Part shown: positions 9,701 through 12,658 of the stretch, piece after piece | How the letters are laid out: each line of letters begins with the position of its first letter | How positions within the stretch are numbered: the stretch's first letter is position 1 | Assembly: GCA_002393975.1 (NCBI GenBank) | Contig: DGSM01000006.1 | Span: 1-12,658 of the forward strand | Length of the DNA stretch: 12,658 bases | Reading direction: 5' to 3' | Origin: Clostridiales bacterium UBA4362 | GTDB lineage: Bacteria; Bacillota; Clostridia; TANB77; CAG-508 | The notes under the pieces: generated by a model | What the model saw: the letters and a program-made list of their open reading frames with translations, nothing else | The model's database searches: none | What the model was told of the DNA's origin: nothing | Made by a program: the position numbers and the translations under genes

Positions 9701-10102
9701 TTAGATAGACTTGGAATTTCATACTTAAAACTTACTGGCCAAACTAAAGTAAACCAAAGAATGAATTTGGTTAATAGATTTAATAATGATGATTCTGTTA
9801 AAGTATTCTTGATATCTCTTAAAGCGGGAGGTACAGGACTTAACTTAATAGGTGCTGATATGGTAATTCATTATGATCCATGGTGGAATTTATCAGCTGA
9901 AAATCAAGCAACAGACAGAACATACAGAATTGGCCAAAAGAGAAATGTTCAAGTTTATAAATTGATTACTAAAAATTCTATTGAAGAGAAGATTTATAAT
10001 CTACAAGAAAGAAAAGCAAGACTTGCAAATAATATGCTTTCTACTAAAGAAACATTTATTTCAAAGCTTTCTAAAGATGAGATTATGGATTTGTTCGAAT
10101 AG
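6797..10102 (+). CDS. SWIM zinc-finger SNF2-family DNA-dependent ATPase/helicase-like protein
   Basis: A Swi2/Snf2 ATPase that probably translocates on double-stranded DNA; the cellular role of this bacterial subfamily is poorly known, with RapA-like polymerase recycling or DNA repair as guesses. The start is GTG at 6797 with GGGGGA (6782-6787) 9 nt upstream; the ATG at 6818 lacks a ribosome site. Of 1101 residues, a SWIM finger (C75, C77, C87, H89, pattern CxCx9CxH) opens the protein. A long divergent region (about 120-620) fits the SNF2-associated domain. The motor has motif I DDMGLGKT (659-666), motif II DEAQ (763-766), motif III TGTPIEN (791-797), motif V SLKAGGTGLNL (1007-1017) and motif VI ATDRTYRIGQ (1038-1047). 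All motor motifs are intact. trmFO follows after 44 nt without a terminator. No restriction or methylase partner is present, so it is not obviously part of a defence cluster. Confidence 0.93.
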   Translation: MLINKDIMEELKISSEVNSKNDTSKDSDFRVSINKVHYTDENNFTVEATVKYDDEGPEYSTFIFAKNGEVEDVTCTCAEYESTYGTCRHIMQTAIAFNDNAKYSKLFSGDSSKKEEIVVANTEAYRIYRQLINSFYEEEDKKDKKIIIKAKEKVHLKCKLFCNSSSKDLKAEFEIGNKQFYKIRNLIEFYDKMQQGEKAKYGLKLELTHVKEAFEEEDHKLLDFLIKYAEIIKYANESANRYYQNMLNNSYIVLSHSAMDELFETLSGKTVECEIDGEAINVNFVDKEPSLKFDLISKSDYEYAISTNEDVYEYTTIEGKDFIYFLRGKNLYRCSEKFKKTTLTLLDAFRINMTNEIIFRKTEFASFYSLMLPNLQDSFSLDKVDQDELETYKPKELKVKVYLDYTKSGIITADVKFEYDNYEFSPFEKVDDKIPRNAIEESKALDLFSKCGFVLDTKNNRLMLVDDEKIYEFLKGEIEEFISRFEILATDDFRQKQITSPKVSSIGIKIENNLLSIDLSGIDFNADEITEIMKKYKMKRKFHRLKNGDFIDLTKNDTLEVLQKLSEGANVDFKNLVSGNIKLPIYRSLYLDKILEKTDIVVKQEEKYKDLINDVYSRQISDKFTLPKDLNANMREYQEVGFDWLKTIDMYGLGGILADDMGLGKTVQILAVILSYVQETPKTKRRPTIVVCPSSLILNWKEESDKFTPTLKTLSISGNVENREKLINSIKNYDLVITSYDLLKRDIDLYKKVNYKFRYIVADEAQYIKNNNTQNAKAIKEIDADTKYALTGTPIENSLAELWSIFDFIMPGYLFSYNKFKINYESPIAKDNDEEAMAKLKNMIEPFILRRIKEKVLTELPDKTISVLNNEMNEEQLKLYLSYLKVAKKEVKEEIEINGIANSQIKILALLMRLRQICCHPGLFIDNYKGESSKLNQCVEIINDAVQGGHKILLFSGYSSMFWYIEKELDRLGISYLKLTGQTKVNQRMNLVNRFNNDDSVKVFLISLKAGGTGLNLIGADMVIHYDPWWNLSAENQATDRTYRIGQKRNVQVYKLITKNSIEEKIYNLQERKARLANNMLSTKETFISKLSKDEIMDLFE

Positions 10103-10146
10103 AAAGATATAAATAAGTAATAATTTAAAATAGTGAAAAGAGAAAA

Positions 10147-11586
10147 ATGAACAAAGATTATATTGTTGTAATAGGAGGCGGCTTAGCAGGTAGCGAAGCC
10201 GCTTTACAAATAGCTAAACAAAATATCAAAGTTAAATTATATGAAATGAAGCCAGTGAAATTTTCACCGGCTCATTCAAATAGCAATTTTGCTGAAATTG
10301 TTTGTAGCAATTCTTTTAAATCTAATTTGTTAACAAATGCTTGCGGATTGCTAAAGGAAGAATTAAGGATTCTAGATAGTTTTTTGATCAAAACAGCTGA
10401 TAAAGTACAAGTTCCAGCTGGTCAAGCTTTAGCTGTAGACAGAGATGAATTTGCTAAAGAAGTAACAAGACTTATTGAATCAAATGAAAATATTGAAGTA
10501 ATAAAAAAAGAAGTTGTAAGTAAATATGATGATTCAATAAAAGCAAAAGGAAGTAATAAAAAAGAAGATGATAATGATAAAATCTTCTTTGAAGACCTAA
10601 TAGAAGATAATATAGTTATTATAGCAACTGGGCCACTTACTTCTGATTCTCTTTCAATAGGAATTAAGCACTTAACTGGAGATGATTCTTTATACTTCTT
10701 TGATGCTGCAAGTCCTATTATAGAAAAAGATAGTATTGATTTTGATATTGCTTTCTATGGAAATAGATATGATGAAGAAAAGAAAAAAGAAGAGTCTATA
10801 GAAGAATGGAAAGAAAGACTTAAAACTCAAGAGAAAAGCTATATTAATCTTCCTATGAAAAAGCAAGAGTATGAAAGCTTTGTTAATGAATTAATAAATG
10901 CTGAAGTAGTAATGCTTCATGATTTTGAAAAGAAAGAAATTTTTGAAGGATGTATGCCTGTTGAAATTATGGCTGGAAGAGGAATAGACACTTTAAGATT
11001 TGGGCCTCTTAAACCAATGGGATTTGATGATCCAAGAACAGGAAAAAGACCATATGCTGTAGTTCAACTAAGACAAGATAATAAAGAAGCGGATTTATAT
11101 AATATGGTAGGCTTTCAAACTAATCTTAAATTTGGAGAGCAAAAAAGAGTTTTTAGTTTGATACCTGGTCTTCAAAATGCAAACTATGTAAAATATGGTG
11201 TAATGCATAGAAATACATTTATTAATTCAACTAAGCTATTAAATAATACTTATAATATGAAAGAAAAGCCTAATGTATTTTTTGCTGGACAAATCACAGG
11301 AGTAGAAGGATATGTGGAATCCATTTCTTCTGGTATGGTTGCAAGCTTAAATGCAATAAGGCAGATTGAAGACAAAGAAAAAATAGCTTTTGATGATGAA
11401 ACTATGATTGGATGTTTAGCAAATTATATTTCTACACCTAATGAGAAGTTTCAACCAATGAATGCTAATTTTGGAATATTAAAAGAACTAGATAAAAAAA
11501 TAAAAGACAAAAAACTTAAATATACCCAATTAAGTGAAAGATCTTTAGAAAAAATAAAGAATTTTAAAACAAGTGTTGACAATTAG
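10147..11586 (+). CDS. trmFO: methylenetetrahydrofolate--tRNA-(uracil-5-)-methyltransferase
   Basis: TrmFO makes 5-methyluridine at position 54 in the T loop of tRNAs, taking the carbon from 5,10-methylenetetrahydrofolate and reducing it through FAD. The N terminus has the dinucleotide fold GGGLAGSEAA (10-19). C53 in VCSNS and C269 in FEGCMP match the two functional cysteines of the Bacillus enzyme (C53 and C226). VQLRQD (306-311), GVMHRNTFIN (351-360) and GQITGVEGYVES (381-392) are family blocks. At 479 residues it is about 44 longer than usual. The excess lies in two charged insertions, about 125-152 (Lys/Asp/Asn-rich) and about 209-230 (Glu/Lys-rich), both before C269. The ribosome site is weak (AAAAGAGA, 10136-10143), so expression may depend on coupling to the SNF2 gene. 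Its stop codon overlaps the next promoter, and no dedicated terminator is visible before the riboswitch. Confidence 0.96.
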   Translation: MNKDYIVVIGGGLAGSEAALQIAKQNIKVKLYEMKPVKFSPAHSNSNFAEIVCSNSFKSNLLTNACGLLKEELRILDSFLIKTADKVQVPAGQALAVDRDEFAKEVTRLIESNENIEVIKKEVVSKYDDSIKAKGSNKKEDDNDKIFFEDLIEDNIVIIATGPLTSDSLSIGIKHLTGDDSLYFFDAASPIIEKDSIDFDIAFYGNRYDEEKKKEESIEEWKERLKTQEKSYINLPMKKQEYESFVNELINAEVVMLHDFEKKEIFEGCMPVEIMAGRGIDTLRFGPLKPMGFDDPRTGKRPYAVVQLRQDNKEADLYNMVGFQTNLKFGEQKRVFSLIPGLQNANYVKYGVMHRNTFINSTKLLNNTYNMKEKPNVFFAGQITGVEGYVESISSGMVASLNAIRQIEDKEKIAFDDETMIGCLANYISTPNEKFQPMNANFGILKELDKKIKDKKLKYTQLSERSLEKIKNFKTSVDN

Positions 11587-11604
11587 TTAACATAATGGTA
11601 TAAT
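11576..11604 (+). promoter_or_regulatory. perfect-consensus extended sigma-A promoter for the riboswitch transcript
   Basis: TTGACA (11576-11581), exactly 17 nt, then TATAAT (11599-11604), with TGG directly before the -10 (11596-11598) giving an extended -10 as well. The -35 lies inside the last codons of trmFO. The expected start is near G11611, which is the first base of the aptamer region. It is the strongest promoter match in the window. Confidence 0.92.
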
Positions 11605-11610
11605 AAAATC

Positions 11611-11693
11611 GAGCAAGGGAGTAGCTTGTATTTAAAAATATGGCAAAGTCAACATCTCGTTTACCTGGCTTTGCATTAAATAGCGAGACTTGC
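11611..11693 (+). ncRNA. yybP-ykoY (manganese-sensing) riboswitch aptamer
   Basis: The conserved GGGAGTAGC (11617-11625) of this family is present, followed by CAAAGTCAACAT (11644-11655), CCTGGCTTTG (11664-11673) and AGCGAGAC (11682-11689), in the order of the family consensus. P1 forms from GCAAG (11613-11617) with CTTGC (11689-11693). A hairpin of 11625-11643 follows. A long helix pairs GCAAAGTC (11643-11650) with GGCTTTGC (11667-11674). The arm before AGCGAGAC is very short. Members of this family bind Mn2+ and usually raise expression of manganese exporters, TerC-type proteins or P-type ATPases. Here the next genes are of unknown function. Identification is by motif and pairing from memory, not by a covariance search. 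Confidence 0.88.
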
Positions 11694-11720
11694 AAAATAT
11701 GTACATGCATATTTTACAAG
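11689..11720 (+). promoter_or_regulatory. riboswitch expression-platform hairpin (switching element)
   Basis: AAAATATG (11694-11701) and CATATTTT (11708-11715) form a perfect 8-bp stem with a 6-nt loop. It extends past one C/A mismatch through CTTG (11689-11692) with CAAG (11717-11720). CTTG is also the 3' strand of aptamer P1, so the full hairpin and P1 compete. In addition CATGCATAT (11704-11712) is perfectly complementary to ATATGCATG (11750-11758) in the terminator, a candidate antiterminator pairing. The pairings are seen; the switching model is inferred. Confidence 0.65.
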
Positions 11721-11739
11721 ACTTGACAATAGATTTCGT

Positions 11740-11784
11740 GGGAACAAATATATGCATGCGTATATATGATTGTTCTCTTTTTTT
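11740..11784 (+). terminator. strong Rho-independent terminator of the riboswitch
   Basis: GGGAACAA (11740-11747) pairs with TTGTTCTC (11770-11777), and the stem continues with 11748-11755 against 11760-11767 past a 2-nt bulge (11768-11769). This gives about 16 bp with two G-U pairs and an ATGC loop. Seven T residues follow (11778-11784). As no other terminator follows trmFO, it should also stop trmFO transcripts. Confidence 0.9.
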
Positions 11785-11930
11785 ATGCAATAACTAGTTT
11801 ACTATATTACTACTAAGTTAAATTACTATTACAATTAAGTAGACTAAAGTGGTAGATTATGTAAGGTGTGTTAAACTAGAATAGAATGATCGTATATAGA
11901 GAAATAATCGCAAAACATAGGAGGGAAATT
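11785..11930 (+). promoter_or_regulatory. AT-rich leader with overlapping inverted repeats, no gene
   Basis: This 146-nt stretch lies between the riboswitch terminator and the first small gene. CTAGTTTA (11794-11801) is perfectly complementary to TAAACTAG (11872-11879). The overlapping TAGTTTACT (11795-11803) pairs with AGTAGACTA (11838-11846) through one G-U, so the two pairings exclude each other. The word TTACTA recurs three times (11799-11804, 11807-11812 and 11823-11828). A weak promoter-like TTAAAC (11871-11876) with TATATA (11893-11898, 16 nt) exists but is poor. AGGAGGG (11919-11925) is the ribosome site of the next gene. Whether this is a second regulatory structure or chance in AT-rich DNA is open. 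Confidence 0.4.
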
Positions 11931-12104
11931 ATGGATAATACCCAAGAAGAACTAGGAAGACAACTTAAAGAAATCACAATGATTTTAAATGACCCTAATT
12001 TTATTGCACGCTCTAGCAATGAGGAATTAATGGGATATTTATTTATGGTTGATAAGATTAAATTTAAGTTACAAGAAATGGTTAACCTAGAGGATAATAA
12101 ATAG
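11931..12104 (+). CDS. small protein of unknown function (57 residues)
   Basis: I do not recognise this protein. The ATG at 11931 is chosen because AGGAGGG (11919-11925) lies 5 nt upstream; an in-frame ATG at 11886 has no ribosome site. The 57 residues are charged and look all-helical: a first helix around QEELGRQLKEITMIL (5-19), a turn at NDPNF (20-24), and a second helix around SNEELMGYLFMVDKIKFKLQEM (29-50) with heptad-like hydrophobic spacing. There is no signal peptide, membrane helix or cysteine, so it is probably a cytoplasmic helical hairpin that might pair with another helical protein. The next gene starts 24 nt after its stop with its own ribosome site, so they are likely cotranscribed, both downstream of the manganese riboswitch and its terminator. 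Confidence 0.75.
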   Translation: MDNTQEELGRQLKEITMILNDPNFIARSSNEELMGYLFMVDKIKFKLQEMVNLEDNK

Positions 12105-12128
12105 TAGTAGAAGGAGATAAGTTTTAAT

Positions 12129-12658
12129 ATGGATATGGATATCACAATGGAGAGATTGCTTAATGATTTTGAAGGAGTAATTTCTCAAATTAACGATATT
12201 GTTGCAAGAAAAGATATTCAAGCTGCAAGAAGAGCAATGGAGCAAATTGCTGAAATAGTAGCAGCTGATAACCCAGATGTAGAACTAGATACTAGGGCAG
12301 ATCCTAATATGGACCATGTTTTACATGAGTTACTTTCTCGTATCAATGGAGTTATTGAAACAGAAGGACAAAAAACATATGTCATTGACGAAACCGAAGA
12401 AGGAAGACAAGTTGAAGAAGAACTTCGTATCATAGATACAGAAATCGATCAAATTGATATAGAAATTAATAACATAAGAAGATCTGGTAAACGTACTAGA
12501 GCTGTTGTTATGGATGATGAAGAAACAGAAACAGTTGAAGACCAGACTATAACTGAGATTAATAGAAGAATTGAAGAATTAACTCGTAGAAGAGTTCAAT
12601 ATGCCCAAGAATTAAGAGCTATGCGTGATGCTGAAGATGTTGGAACTTCTCAAAATAA
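12129..12658 (+). CDS. acidic coiled-coil protein of unknown function, 3' end outside window
   Basis: I do not recognise this protein. From ATG 12129, with AAGGAGA (12111-12117) 11 nt upstream, the frame stays open for 176 codons to the window edge; a second ATG at 12135 (17 nt from that site) is less likely. An N-terminal helical part (1-75) includes KDIQAARRAMEQIAEIVAA. Two strongly charged helices follow, about 95-116 (rich in E, I, D) and about 141-166 (rich in E, R), separated by a basic-then-acidic link: SGKRTR (119-124), then DDEETETVED (128-137). The pattern suggests an antiparallel coiled-coil hairpin. There is no signal peptide or membrane helix so far. Arginine uses CGT in 5 of 19 cases, more than the AGA-dominated upstream genes, which could reflect high expression or a different origin. 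A structural or scaffold role is possible but not shown. Confidence 0.8.
   Translation, partial: MDMDITMERLLNDFEGVISQINDIVARKDIQAARRAMEQIAEIVAADNPDVELDTRADPNMDHVLHELLSRINGVIETEGQKTYVIDETEEGRQVEEELRIIDTEIDQIDIEINNIRRSGKRTRAVVMDDEETETVEDQTITEINRRIEELTRRRVQYAQELRAMRDAEDVGTSQN

Noticed and set aside
6797..11586. SNF2 ATPase as the core of a defence system
   Set aside because: No nuclease, methylase, phospholipase or other effector is nearby. The neighbours are trmFO and cell-wall genes with the same base composition, and no mobile-element ends, integrase or tRNA attachment site was seen.
11723..11754. Second perfect TTGACA (11723-11728) as a promoter
   Set aside because: At 16-18 nt downstream there is no acceptable -10; TATATG lies about 20 nt away. 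It sits inside the riboswitch expression platform, so the match is more likely part of the RNA structure or chance.
11886..11930. Upstream in-frame ATG for the 57-residue protein
   Set aside because: It has no ribosome site, while AGGAGGG sits 5 nt before the ATG at 11931.
11785..11930. tRNA or other classical RNA gene in the leader region
   Set aside because: No cloverleaf, T-loop GTTCRA motif or CCA end could be found; only AT-rich inverted repeats are present.

Overview
The window is about 30% GC and reads as chromosomal DNA of a low-GC Gram-positive bacterium of the Bacillota, most likely an AT-rich clostridial lineage. The evidence is strong AGGAGG-type ribosome binding sites, sigma-A promoters, U-tract hairpin terminators, a class B penicillin-binding protein with PASTA repeats, a sortase, the folate/FAD enzyme TrmFO, and a tilS-ftsH pair. 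AGA dominates arginine codons and TGG encodes Trp. Every complete gene ends in TAA or TAG, and all genes lie on the + strand. I cannot name a species.

Layout: (1) 1-719, the 3' part of tilS, which modifies tRNA-Ile2. (2) 798-2672, ftsH, a membrane AAA+ protease, ending at a terminator. The hpt gene that often sits between tilS and ftsH is absent. (3) 2786-6677, a three-gene unit bounded by terminators on both sides: a PASTA transpeptidase of the FtsI/SpoVD type, rsmA (16S rRNA dimethyltransferase) and a sortase. (4) 6797-11586, a SWIM zinc-finger SNF2 ATPase followed 44 nt later by trmFO (tRNA m5U54 methylation). (5) 11576-11784, a perfect-consensus promoter whose -35 box overlaps the trmFO stop, a yybP-ykoY (manganese) riboswitch aptamer, a switching hairpin and a strong terminator. 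(6) 11785-11930, an AT-rich leader with overlapping inverted repeats. (7) 11931-12104, a 57-residue protein of unknown function, and 12129 to the window end, an acidic coiled-coil protein of unknown function that runs off the edge.

Most of the window is housekeeping: tRNA and rRNA modification, membrane proteolysis, and cell-wall synthesis and anchoring. The most notable part is the 3' end. A well-formed manganese riboswitch, with its own promoter, a candidate antiterminator and a terminator, stands upstream of two small soluble proteins that do not look like the manganese exporters or P-type ATPases normally found behind this aptamer. Either these are manganese-responsive genes of unknown function, or the usual target lies beyond the window.
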